NCBI RefSeq assembly: GCF_003814515.1
Contig: NZ_RKQJ01000001.1
Coordinates: 248,001-312,000, forward strand
DNA length: 64,000 nucleotides
Direction of reading: 5' to 3'
Origin: Salinicoccus roseus
GTDB taxonomy: Bacteria; Bacillota; Bacilli; Staphylococcales; Salinicoccaceae
Shown: positions 36,831 to 44,479 of the stretch, one piece after another
How positions within the stretch are numbered: the stretch's first letter is position 1
Layout of the letters: each line of letters opens with the position of its first letter
Position numbers and translations under genes: made by a program
The notes under the pieces: generated by a model
The model's database searches: none
Seen by the model: only the letters and a program-made list of their open reading frames with translations
Told to the model about the DNA's origin: nothing

Positions 36831-37330
36831 TACTTGATGGATGCGCTCGCAACGACAGTGTCCGCCCGATCCAGGTCCGTAACTTCCTTAAGGTCGAACG
36901 AGTCAAGAACATCACTGTTTGTGATGATGACCGGGGAGATTGTACTGTTCGCTTCCGATTTTACTAGATCCATGTCGAAAGTGACAAGCTTGTCACCCTT
37001 CTCGACCTTGTCCCCTTCCGATACGTGGCCTTCAAACCCTTTACCTTCCATCGCTACAGTCTCCAGGCCGATGTGTATGAGCACTTCCAGACCGTTATTG
37101 GTTTTGATGCCGACAGCATGGTTCGTAGGGAATACCTGCATGACTGTTCCAGCCACCGGTGCTACGACTTCCCCATCCGTCGGATCGACGCCGAACCCTT
37201 CGCCCATCATCTTTTCTGCGAAGACCGGGTCGGGAATATCTTCCAATTTAACATACTTTCCATTCAATGGACTCGTGATTTCGATTTCTTTGTCTACATC
37301 ATTCTTTTTTCCAAATAGATTTTTAAACAT
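36830..37330 (-). CDS. crr: PTS glucose-type IIA component
   Basis: A 166-residue soluble EIIA(Glc). VAPVAGTVMQVFPTNHAVG carries the helper His71, and VLIHIGLETVAMEG carries His86, the expected phosphate acceptor. It relays phosphate from HPr to sugar EIICB proteins. No membrane component is nearby, so it probably serves several transporters encoded elsewhere. The link with msrA-msrB upstream is the same as in S. aureus. The gene starts 37 bases after msrB. Confidence 0.93.
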   Translation of the reverse strand: MFKNLFGKKNDVDKEIEITSPLNGKYVKLEDIPDPVFAEKMMGEGFGVDPTDGEVVAPVAGTVMQVFPTNHAVGIKTNNGLEVLIHIGLETVAMEGKGFEGHVSEGDKVEKGDKLVTFDMDLVKSEANSTISPVIITNSDVLDSFDLKEVTDLDRADTVVASASIK

Positions 37331-37366
37331 TTGAATTCTCTCCTGTCCAAGTAAGTTTTTGAAAGT

Positions 37367-37792
37367 CTACTCAAAGTACTTCAAATATTCACCATAGCCT
37401 TTTTCCTCAAGTTCATCCTTCGGAATGAACTCGAGCGCTGCTGAGTTGATGCAGTAGCGCAGTCCTCCGAGTTCCTGTGGGCCGTCTTCGAATACGTGGC
37501 CAAGGTGGCTGTCCGAGGACTCACTCCTGACTTCGGTACGCCGCATGCCGAAAGAATCGTCGAAGTGCTCCGTCACATCTTCCGATATGCTTTTTGCAAA
37601 ACTCGGCCATCCGCAGTCGGAGGCAAATTTGTCCCGTGAAGTGAACAGGGGTGTTCCCTTGATCTTATCCACATACAGGCCATCCTCATAATGGTTCCAG
37701 TATTCATTCTGAAAAGGAGGTTCTGTGCCGTTCTCCTTCATCACCTTGTATTCTTCTGCAGTCAGTTCGCTTTCATTTCTTTCAATAGCCAT
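37367..37792 (-). CDS. msrB: Peptide-methionine (R)-S-oxide reductase
   Basis: A 141-residue enzyme that repairs R-methionine sulfoxide. [20 protein letters not shown] and [20 protein letters not shown] are diagnostic; the catalytic position lies in [11 protein letters not shown], with Cys intact. Only one zinc-type CxxC half (DCGW) is seen, so this is the form without a zinc site. It directly follows msrA. Confidence 0.94.
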   Translation of the reverse strand: MAIERNESELTAEEYKVMKENGTEPPFQNEYWNHYEDGLYVDKIKGTPLFTSRDKFASDCGWPSFAKSISEDVTEHFDDSFGMRRTEVRSESSDSHLGHVFEDGPQELGGLRYCINSAALEFIPKDELEEKGYGEYLKYFE

Positions 37793-38323
37793 CTATTCCA
37801 CTCCCCAATGCTCTTCCAAGAATGATTTTCTGCCTGAGCCCTTGAAGTATGCGTTGTAATGCGCACTGTTCGTCTTGTAGAAGTCCTGGTGCTCCTCTTC
37901 CGCCCTGTAGAAATTCTTATAGGGCAGAACCGGAGTCCTGATGGGACCATTGAATATGTTCTGGGCATCAAGAGACTCTATCGTTGCCTCGGCAACACGC
38001 TTCTGTTTGTCATCATGATAGAATATCGCAGGCATATACTGCGGGCCCCTGTCGCCAAACTGGCCGCCTGTGTCTGTAGGATCGAAGGTTTTGAAGAATA
38101 TATCCAGCAGTTTTTCATAGGACATCACATCTTCATCAAAATCAATCTGTACTGCTTCGACATGACCCGTGGTGCCACTCGTCACCTCTTGATATGTCGG
38201 GTTCTCCACATGTCCGTTCGAATACCCGGAAACGACGGAGTTGACGCCTTCAAACTGATCGAATGGCTTTACGAGACACCAAAAACATCCGCCTGCCAAT
38301 GTTGCTATTGCCAAATTGCTCAC
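37793..38323 (-). CDS. msrA: Peptide-methionine (S)-S-oxide reductase
   Basis: A 176-residue enzyme with the GGCFWC motif (catalytic Cys13) right at the N-terminus, followed by GVNSVVSGYSNGHVENPTYQEVTSGTTGHVEAVQI and the QYMPAIFYHDDKQ segment. It reduces S-methionine sulfoxide. Start and length are typical. Its stop abuts the msrB start, making an msrA-msrB-crr-yozE cluster that links oxidative repair with sugar transport. Confidence 0.95.
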   Translation of the reverse strand: MSNLAIATLAGGCFWCLVKPFDQFEGVNSVVSGYSNGHVENPTYQEVTSGTTGHVEAVQIDFDEDVMSYEKLLDIFFKTFDPTDTGGQFGDRGPQYMPAIFYHDDKQKRVAEATIESLDAQNIFNGPIRTPVLPYKNFYRAEEEHQDFYKTNSAHYNAYFKGSGRKSFLEEHWGVE

Positions 38324-38330
38324 CTCTTAA

Positions 38331-38876
38331 TTATCTTGTTATAGAAAAATACCACTCATCATTCTCATAATCAATCGAATCGACTCTGACATCCCATTCA
38401 AGCTGCTCTGTGAACACTTCCGAATCGATTACAAGGGCACGTTCGTCATCCCTGAAACTGATGCCTTCGGGCAGGTCGCTCTGATCTTTGATCAGGCCAT
38501 ACATCATGTTCTGTGAGAGTGGCAGATCAGAAATGTTGATGTCCACCAGCTCAAACACCACTTCTTCACCAGTGGAGACCGGTTCAAGTTCGACCGAAGT
38601 TTCAATCGATAATCCGATTACCTGCCTGACCACATCCAGGGCGATCTGCTCCTCGTCTACGGTGATCGCGAGGCTCTCATCATCGATGGCATCATTGATG
38701 ATGGATTCCATTGCATCGTTGTTCATCTTTACCTCTATACCCGATTCTTCTGGAGTATAATTATCATTTTCTGCCGAAGGGGCCTGATAATCGCCGCTTA
38801 GCGCTGTAGACAGCCATATGACGATAGCTGCGTTCACCAGCAGCAGTCCCATGAAAAGCCATTTCCAAATATTCAA
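38331..38876 (-). CDS. ypmS: YpmS family (DUF2140) lipoprotein-like membrane protein
   Basis: A 181-residue protein with one N-terminal TM helix (about residues 6-25) and an extracellular domain. MNNDAMESIINDAI and ISDLPLSQNMMYGLIKDQSDLPEGISF match YpmS of Bacilli. No lipobox cysteine is seen, so it is anchored by the helix. Function is unknown. It lies between msrA and folA, all leftward. Confidence 0.82.
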   Translation of the reverse strand: MNIWKWLFMGLLLVNAAIVIWLSTALSGDYQAPSAENDNYTPEESGIEVKMNNDAMESIINDAIDDESLAITVDEEQIALDVVRQVIGLSIETSVELEPVSTGEEVVFELVDINISDLPLSQNMMYGLIKDQSDLPEGISFRDDERALVIDSEVFTEQLEWDVRVDSIDYENDEWYFSITR

Positions 38877-38890
38877 AAGGTCACTCCCCG

Positions 38891-39370
38891 CTAATGTGTC
38901 CTGCGCCTGAAATGAAGGAATTCATGGGGATATCTGTTCTTGTCGTCTATGATGCCTTCTTCACTGGACACAAGTTCCCATTCCGACTCATCATATTCCG
39001 GAAAGAAAGTATCCCCGCCAAAAGTTTCGTGGATCCTTGTGATGTGCATTTCATCGACAAGGTCCATCGTCTGATTATAGACGCCGCTGCCGCCGAAGAT
39101 GAATACCTCCCCTTCCAGCTCTTTGATGTCCGCCACTTCATGGATGACATCAATACCTTCCGCATCAAAATCCCTGTTTCGAGTCAGCACGACATTGCGG
39201 CGGTTCGGCAGGGGCCGCCCGAGTGAATCGAAGGTTTTCCGCCCCATGACGATTGTATTGCCCTGAGTCAGCTTTTTGACATGCTTAAGGTCATTCGGCA
39301 GGTGCCACGGCATCTTGTTCTTGAAGCCGATGACATTCTGTTCCGCGTGACATACGATTAAAGATACCAT
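38891..39370 (-). CDS. folA: Dihydrofolate reductase
   Basis: A 159-residue NADPH-dependent enzyme: SLIVCHAEQNVIGFKNKMPWHLPNDL at the N-terminus, the acidic active-site Asp in LPNDL, GRKTFDSLGRPLPNRRNVVLTR, and FIFGGSGVYNQT. ATG 39370 has TAGGAGGAAG upstream; a longer in-frame extension would run into thyA and is rejected. It forms the usual pair with thyA, recycling dihydrofolate made by thymidylate synthesis. Confidence 0.95.
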   Translation of the reverse strand: MVSLIVCHAEQNVIGFKNKMPWHLPNDLKHVKKLTQGNTIVMGRKTFDSLGRPLPNRRNVVLTRNRDFDAEGIDVIHEVADIKELEGEVFIFGGSGVYNQTMDLVDEMHITRIHETFGGDTFFPEYDESEWELVSSEEGIIDDKNRYPHEFLHFRRRTH

Positions 39371-39380
39371 TTTCTTCCTC

Positions 39381-40334
39381 CTATACAGCGATTGGTGCCT
39401 TGATATAAGGATGTGATTCATAGTCCACGACTTCGAAGTCCTCATAATCCAGTTCAAACATGGAGCGCTCACCATGTATCCTTATTCCAGGGGCTTCGAA
39501 GCCATCCCGCTCGAGCTGTGTTTCAACCGCATCGAAATGGTTGGTGTAGATGTGTGCATCCCCGAGCGTATGGACGAATTCATGTGGACGGAGGCCGCAC
39601 TCCCTGGCAACAAGATGCAGAAGAAGTGCATAACTTGCGATGTTGAAAGGCACACCTAAAAATACATCTCCACTCCTCTGATAGAGCTGGAGGCTCAGCT
39701 TGCCGTCATTTACATAGAACTGGAAGAAGGCATGGCATGGCGGCAGGGCCATCGTACCGATCTCAGCCGGGTTCCAGGCGGTGACGATATGACGGCGGGA
39801 ATCAGGGTTGTTGCGGATGTTTTCAACGACATCCTTGAGCTGGTCCGTAAAGCTGCCGTCAGGACCTTCCCATGCACGCCATTGGCGGCCATATACATTG
39901 CCCAGGTTTCCATACTTCCCGGCAAATGCATCATCCTCCAGGACCATCTTCTTGAAGGCATCCATCTCCTTCTGATAGACCGCCTTGAAGTCTTCATCCT
40001 TCTGGGCACGATTACCGAAGTCGGTCATGTCCGGGCCCTTGTACTCTTCCGACTCGACCCAGTTCTTGAAGGCCCATTCGTTCCAGATGTTGTTGTTGTA
40101 CTGGAGTAGGAAACGTATGTTCGTATCCCCGCGTATGAACCATATCAGTTCGGTCGCAAGCATCTTGAACAGCACCTTCTTCGTGGTGAGCAGTGGAAAT
40201 CCGTCCTCCATGTTGAACCTCATCTGATGGCCGAAGATGGAGTGTGTGCCGGTGCCGGTACGGTCCCCCTTGTACTTTCCCTCTTCCATGATCTTCTTCA
40301 GGAGATCATGGTATGTCTGATCGAAACGATTCAT
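39381..40334 (-). CDS. thyA: Thymidylate synthase
   Basis: A 317-residue enzyme that methylates dUMP with methylene-tetrahydrofolate. [27 protein letters not shown], the catalytic cysteine in [13 protein letters not shown], and [20 protein letters not shown] are all present. The second of two adjacent ATG codons (40334) has the better spacing to GGGGAGG. The insert of about 50 residues typical of the staphylococcal enzyme is present ([18 protein letters not shown]). Confidence 0.95.
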   Translation of the reverse strand: MNRFDQTYHDLLKKIMEEGKYKGDRTGTGTHSIFGHQMRFNMEDGFPLLTTKKVLFKMLATELIWFIRGDTNIRFLLQYNNNIWNEWAFKNWVESEEYKGPDMTDFGNRAQKDEDFKAVYQKEMDAFKKMVLEDDAFAGKYGNLGNVYGRQWRAWEGPDGSFTDQLKDVVENIRNNPDSRRHIVTAWNPAEIGTMALPPCHAFFQFYVNDGKLSLQLYQRSGDVFLGVPFNIASYALLLHLVARECGLRPHEFVHTLGDAHIYTNHFDAVETQLERDGFEAPGIRIHGERSMFELDYEDFEVVDYESHPYIKAPIAV

Positions 40335-40427
40335 CATATCCTCCCCTTTTCTTTTTATGCTTATTTATATATAATAATACATGAATACATGAATTCGAAT
40401 AAATAAATTTCTTTTGGAGTGTGGCTT

Positions 40428-40499
40428 ATGGAAATTATGATGACAATCGGTCTGACGCTGCTCGCTTTATATATGATCTCGATGAGCATCTACGACTAG
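40428..40499 (+). CDS. Candidate 23-residue membrane peptide
   Basis: A short frame from ATG 40428 to TAG 40499 encodes a hydrophobic peptide (LTLLALYMI core) ending in Tyr-Asp, with GGAG nine bases upstream and a terminator directly after the stop. It is divergent from thyA. I know no homologue by sight. The position between a ribosome site and a terminator argues for a real gene; the small size argues caution. Confidence 0.4.
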   Translation: MEIMMTIGLTLLALYMISMSIYD

Positions 40500-40515
40500 G
40501 GCGCATAATGTCAAT

Positions 40516-40548
40516 AAAAACAGGAAAGGCTCAGCCTTTCCTGTTTTT
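40516..40548. terminator. Bidirectional terminator
   Basis: AAAAACAGGAAAGGC / GCCTTTCCTGTTTTT with a TCA loop forms a 15-bp stem. It ends brxB from the right and the small plus-strand frame from the left. Confidence 0.9.
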
Positions 40549-40986
40549 TTATGAGCAATGGTCGTCGAAAGCCTCTTTGATATCCATCATGATATCGTTG
40601 ACGTCCCTGCCCTCGATATGTTCGCGCGGCATGAAATGAACGAGTTCCTGGCCTTTGAACAAGGCCATGGATGGGCTGGAAGGTGCCTGCCCGATATATT
40701 CGCGCATGCGTTCAGTCGCTTCCTTGTCCTGGCCGGCAAACACGGTCGCCTTCCTGTCAGGGCGCACAGGATTCTGTTCAGCTACTGTTACAGCAGCAGG
40801 TCTTGCAAGACCTGCTGCACAACCGCAGACACTGTTGATGACAACGAAGGCTGATTCATCTGATTCCAGACTGTTCATGAACTGGTCCACTTCCTCCGGT
40901 GTCGTCAGGTCATCAAACGCCCTCCCGGTCAGCTCTTCACGCATTGGCTGGGCTACTTCCTTCATGTATGCTTCATATGGATTCAT
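40549..40986 (-). CDS. brxB: Bacilliredoxin (BrxA/BrxB family)
   Basis: A 145-residue thioredoxin-fold protein with the CGC active site (Cys54 and Cys56 in NSVCGCAAG), used to remove bacillithiol from protein thiols. [10 protein letters not shown] and [28 protein letters not shown] are family landmarks. ATG 40986 is preceded by GGAGCGG. The window also carries bshA for bacillithiol synthesis, which fits. It starts two bases after cvfC and may be in one transcript with it. Confidence 0.92.
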   Translation of the reverse strand: MNPYEAYMKEVAQPMREELTGRAFDDLTTPEEVDQFMNSLESDESAFVVINSVCGCAAGLARPAAVTVAEQNPVRPDRKATVFAGQDKEATERMREYIGQAPSSPSMALFKGQELVHFMPREHIEGRDVNDIMMDIKEAFDDHCS

Positions 40987-40987
40987 A

Positions 40988-42096
40988 CTACCGCTCCCTT
41001 TCTTGAATTTGTTTCCAGACACTGCCGAGGGCAGCTTCCCCCTGCTCTATTCTGGCGATGGCCATTTCGATCTGCAGACGGACATCATACTGTGGCTCGT
41101 CCGTATGTGCCTTAAGATGTGGCAGGCTCTCTTCATCCCCCACCTCGTAGATGAACATTGCGGCACGCCATCTGACGATGGGGCTCCTGTCATCCAGAAG
41201 AGGATAGACGTCCTCGAGTCCTTCCTTATACCCGAGATCACTATAGGCATCTCCCGCCGTCCTCCTGACGGGCACCGAACGGTCACCGAGCGCACGCTTC
41301 AGATATGGCAGCGTCGCCTTCTCCTCAATCATGGCAAGCAGACTGACGGCTTCCCTCCTCACCTGCATCTTTTCGTCCTCAAGTGCAAGTGAAAGCACTT
41401 CATAATCCGCTTCCGTCGGCGTCTCCATGTGGTTCAGCAGCCACAGACGATCCTTCCAGTTCTCTTTTGACCGGAAGTCGTCGACGGAAACTCTGAAATA
41501 CCTTTTCGGCTCAGGTGTCGTCTTCGTCCGGGCTTCCTGGACAAGCTCTGCAAGCCTCTTTTCATCATAGAGTGCATCCAGTTCCTCCAGCAGTTCCCCG
41601 AATATCTCTTCAGGTTCACCATATCGCGTGCCATAGTCCTCCCACTTCCTGAGGAGGATGATATTATCCTCCGGCAATGTCGCTTCCTCCACCGCCTTCA
41701 GGAAATGGCCGGGCAGCTGCTTCCGGTGCTCCTCCCCATCATTCAGTTTGATCTGGTAGGGTATATTTTTGAATGTCAGGACCTGTGTGGAGACGGCCCC
41801 GAAATCACTCTCTAATTTTGGTTTTTTTTTACATCCTGTTCCCGGGATGTGAACGTCTGTTCAATTTCCGGGATCAGGGTCTCCCAGTCGGCTTTCGGGG
41901 ACTTGTCCACAGAGACGAAGTCGAGGGCGTGGAAGACGCTCGTTACATCTTCGAGTTCAAGAATCCGGTTGATGAAATCAGGCGCTTCATCCGTCACCTG
42001 ACGGTATGTGGATGACTTCATCTCCGCTTTCTCTTCGCTTACAGTGATCTTCATTGTGTTCGGGCTTGGTGTTGGTTCAATTTTAACGATTTCCAT
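40988..42096 (-). pseudogene. cvfC: cvfC (conserved virulence factor C), interrupted by a one-base frameshift in an A9 tract
   Basis: Two adjacent frames together give the whole CvfC protein. The first (ATG 42096 to a TAG near 41813) encodes 94 residues: MEIVKIEPTPSPNTMK, a NifU-N-like scaffold domain, and FVSVDKSPKADWE. The second continues with SDFGAVSTQVLTFKNIPYQIKL and HEAT-like repeats to [12 protein letters not shown]. They are joined by nine A on the minus strand (41822-41830). One extra A, or a -1 shift at A-AAA-AAC, restores a protein of about 369 residues. The rest shows no other damage, which argues for a recent mutation, a phase-variable tract, programmed slippage, or a sequencing error. 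Confidence 0.88.
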
Positions 42097-42106
42097 TGTA
42101 ATCCTC

Positions 42107-42280
42107 CTATTGCAGCTTATTCCCGTGTGACCGTATGGCGATGCCTACAGAACACTCGTGGATGCAGAAATTATGTGCAGCCGTCCGGGTGCCTTCGGAA
42201 CGGTTCAGTTCCTTAAGAAGACAGCCTTGGCAATACTTTTCTTCAAGGGCATTGATCTTATCCAATACTTCGAGATTCAC
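42107..42280 (-). CDS. Small zinc-finger protein (zf-C2HC-type, PF10782-like)
   Basis: A 57-residue protein starting at GTG 42280, seven bases after GAGGAGG, and ending just before the cvfC ribosome site. It shows CQGC near residues 17-20, then FCIHEC near 38-43, giving a C-x2-C and a Cys-His-Cys cluster that should bind zinc. The start NLEVLDKINALEEKYCQGCLL matches a conserved small protein that precedes cvfC in staphylococci. Function is unknown. It is likely co-transcribed with cvfC and brxB. Confidence 0.8.
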   Translation of the reverse strand: MNLEVLDKINALEEKYCQGCLLKELNRSEGTRTAAHNFCIHECSVGIAIRSHGNKLQ

Positions 42281-42321
42281 TTTTCAACCTCCTCAATCAA
42301 TTATACCGAAATGTCCTGTAT

Positions 42322-42352
42322 AAAAAAAGGCTGATCTCCTGGATCAGCCTTT
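42322..42352 (-). terminator. Intrinsic terminator of the RNase H-like gene
   Basis: On the minus strand AAAGGCTGATC / GATCAGCCTTT (42342-42352 with 42326-42336) is followed by T. The stop codon of the gene is inside the stem. Confidence 0.8.
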
Positions 42353-42739
42353 TCTGTTCCTGTACAAAGTTTCCTTCGCCAGTTCGTCTGCCCGCCGGTT
42401 ACTGCCCCTCGGCGTCCAGCTGACGATGAACAGGTCGAATTTATCAAGGTGCTGTGAAATCTGATCGAAGTATTTTTTGAATACTGGATTTTTTACATGA
42501 TTCCTGTCGAAACTGTCTGCGATCACCTTTGAATCCGTATGGACGATCAGCGAATTGAGGGAATGCTCCAGTGCCTTATCCACTGCAAACGCCAATACAG
42601 CCCATTCCGCTTCGTGGTTGTCCATCTCCCCAAGGAAGGTGGTGAACTCGAGGGTGGTCCCTTCATCCTTGAAGACAACCGCGCCGGCGGCCATATCAGG
42701 ATTCTTCGATGCCGCCGCATCTATATATGCTCTTGCCAC
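42344..42739 (-). CDS. RNase H-like (reverse transcriptase-like) protein
   Basis: A 131-residue single-domain protein of the RNase HI superfamily. The start YIDAAASKNP has the first acidic residue (Asp6). EAEWAVLAFAVDKAL gives the Glu, HTDSKVIAD the second Asp, and RRADELAKE the last Asp. This matches the YpeP/RVT_3 type rather than classical RnhA. It should cut RNA in RNA-DNA hybrids, although activity in this subgroup is not certain. The exonuclease gene lies 12 bases upstream. Confidence 0.85.
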   Translation of the reverse strand: MARAYIDAAASKNPDMAAGAVVFKDEGTTLEFTTFLGEMDNHEAEWAVLAFAVDKALEHSLNSLIVHTDSKVIADSFDRNHVKNPVFKKYFDQISQHLDKFDLFIVSWTPRGSNRRADELAKETLYRNRKG

Positions 42740-42750
42740 TGCCCCACCTC

Positions 42751-43623
42751 CTATAGATCCAGGGTCTGCACATATTTGCTGCTGATCTTGAGGTCATGTG
42801 CATCCAGGATGGTCTGGATTTCAGGTTTTGAAATGTTCAGGGTGCTGCGTGATTCGACGAGGTCCAGGTCTACCGGTACATCGGTGATGATTCTGGCAAG
42901 CCTGTGGGAGATCTTCAGGGAGTCGATATCCGTCTCGATCTTCGTACGCACAGCAGGTGTCAGCTGGTCGAGGTTCAGGAGGAGGTCCTCCACACTTCCG
43001 AATTCACGGATGAGTTTGAAGGCCGTCTTCTCCCCTATACCCTTGACGCCCTTGTATCCGTCACTGGCATCCCCCATCAGCGCCTTGACGTCGATGAACT
43101 GGTCGGGTGTGATGCCGTGCTCCGCTTCAAACCGGGCCTTCGTGTACTGGTCATACACCGTATAACCCTTCTTGGTGAGCCATAATGCATTGTCTTCATC
43201 CAGAAGCTGGAGCAGGTCACGGTCGCCGCTCACGATGACGATATCCTTATATGTCTTTGAAAGGGTGCCGATGATGTCATCCGCTTCATAGCCCTTGAGG
43301 CCGATCTGGAACATGTTCAGATCATCAAGCACTTCCTTCACATAGTCGAACTGGGGAATGAGTTCATCGGGCGGTGCCACCCTGTCCTTCTTATAGTCTG
43401 CAAACCATTCATTCCTGACGGTCTGCGATCCCATATCCCATGTAATGATGAGCTGCTGCGGCCTCAGGGTCTCGACCAGCTTCAGGACATGGCGGACGAC
43501 CCCCTGGACACCGTTGGTCGGCCTGTCGTAGGCATTGTACATGAACTGCTGGCGGAAGCTTGTTGCATAGAAGTGGCGGAACAGCAATGCCATGCCGTCC
43601 ACTACCAGTATATTGTTATTCAT
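42751..43623 (-). CDS. ypcP: 5'-3' exonuclease (Pol I-type FEN domain)
   Basis: A 290-residue stand-alone flap/5' nuclease: LVVDGMALLFRHFYA, ITWDMGSQTVRNEW, GYEADDIIGTLSKTY, IVSGDRDLLQLL, and the helix-hairpin-helix GDASDGYKGVKGIGEKTAFKLI. It likely removes RNA primers and flaps alongside DNA polymerase I. ATG 43623 gives the usual length; a longer in-frame start would overlap far into the sulfurtransferase. The start lies within the last eight bases of that gene. It neighbours an RNase H-like gene, a fitting partner for Okazaki-fragment clean-up. Confidence 0.92.
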   Translation of the reverse strand: MNNNILVVDGMALLFRHFYATSFRQQFMYNAYDRPTNGVQGVVRHVLKLVETLRPQQLIITWDMGSQTVRNEWFADYKKDRVAPPDELIPQFDYVKEVLDDLNMFQIGLKGYEADDIIGTLSKTYKDIVIVSGDRDLLQLLDEDNALWLTKKGYTVYDQYTKARFEAEHGITPDQFIDVKALMGDASDGYKGVKGIGEKTAFKLIREFGSVEDLLLNLDQLTPAVRTKIETDIDSLKISHRLARIITDVPVDLDLVESRSTLNISKPEIQTILDAHDLKISSKYVQTLDL

Positions 43624-44479
43624 TTTGTGAAACGATCCTTTCATTGAGGGGGCTCTCCCCTGTTTCAACGCTGTTGGCCCCGTCCGTAATCCACTCGGAG
43701 AAACTGCCGCCGTAGAGCCTTGCGGGCAGTCCCATTTCATGAAGGACGAGAAATGGTGGTGTTGCACTCATGCCCGAGCCGCAGTAGACGATGATCTCAC
43801 TGAAGCCGCCGAGGAAGCCCCGCATATCTTCGAGTGCATCGAAATCCATCCTTCCCGAACGGAAGACATCCCCATAGGGAATGTTCACAGCCCCTGGTAT
43901 GTGCCCCATCTTCCGGTCGATGGGCTCCTCTTCACCGAGGTACCGCGCGCGTGCCCGGACGTCAATCAGCAGCACGTCCCTGTCATCCACAGCCGCCTTG
44001 ACTTCATCCATGCCTGCAAGCAGGTTTTTGTCGGCATCATCAAATGTGCCCCTACGCTCCAGGTCTTCAGCAGGAAGTGTTGCTGCACTATCCCTGATCT
44101 TCCCTGACAGGGACTTGAGGCGCTCCAGCGAATCATTCCACAAAAGGGCATCGAAGCCGTAGAGACTGAATAGGTAGTAGAGCCGTGTGTGGAAGAACTG
44201 CTTTTCATCATCGACGAGCAGCAGTGTCCCGCCCTCCTGTTTCAATGCCTGATGCAGGGCTTCGACCACACTCCTGCAGGGTATCGGATGCCTGCCTCGG
44301 TTCAGCCCGGGTGAATCGAACATCCACGGGCTCTGGGGCATATGGACAGCCCCTTTGAGAGGATGGTCGGCCACTTTCCGCCATGATGCCTCCAGATCGT
44401 CCATCACATTCCTGCAGTCGACCAGTATAAGATCATCAGGCAGGTCACCTGCGTGGGTACTTCCGTCTATGATCGTCAT
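43616..44479 (-). CDS. Two-domain sulfurtransferase (rhodanese family)
   Basis: A 287-residue tandem rhodanese. The N-terminal domain (about 1-140) lacks a catalytic cysteine loop. The C-terminal domain has Cys233 in VYCGSGMSATP, close to the CGSGVTA loop of 3-mercaptopyruvate sulfurtransferases; the GSGM sequence differs slightly. HIPGAVNIPYGDVF is conserved. It transfers sulfane sulfur to cyanide, thiols or proteins; the donor is uncertain. It is linked by a four-base overlap to the dynamin gene upstream. Confidence 0.88.
   Translation of the reverse strand: MTIIDGSTHAGDLPDDLILVDCRNVMDDLEASWRKVADHPLKGAVHMPQSPWMFDSPGLNRGRHPIPCRSVVEALHQALKQEGGTLLLVDDEKQFFHTRLYYLFSLYGFDALLWNDSLERLKSLSGKIRDSAATLPAEDLERRGTFDDADKNLLAGMDEVKAAVDDRDVLLIDVRARARYLGEEEPIDRKMGHIPGAVNIPYGDVFRSGRMDFDALEDMRGFLGGFSEIIVYCGSGMSATPPFLVLHEMGLPARLYGGSFSEWITDGANSVETGESPLNERIVSQNE

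Noticed and set aside
40421-40639. A 72-codon frame starting with GTG 40421
   Set aside because: It runs through the bidirectional terminator into the antisense of brxB; the shorter frame at 40428 fits the local signals better.
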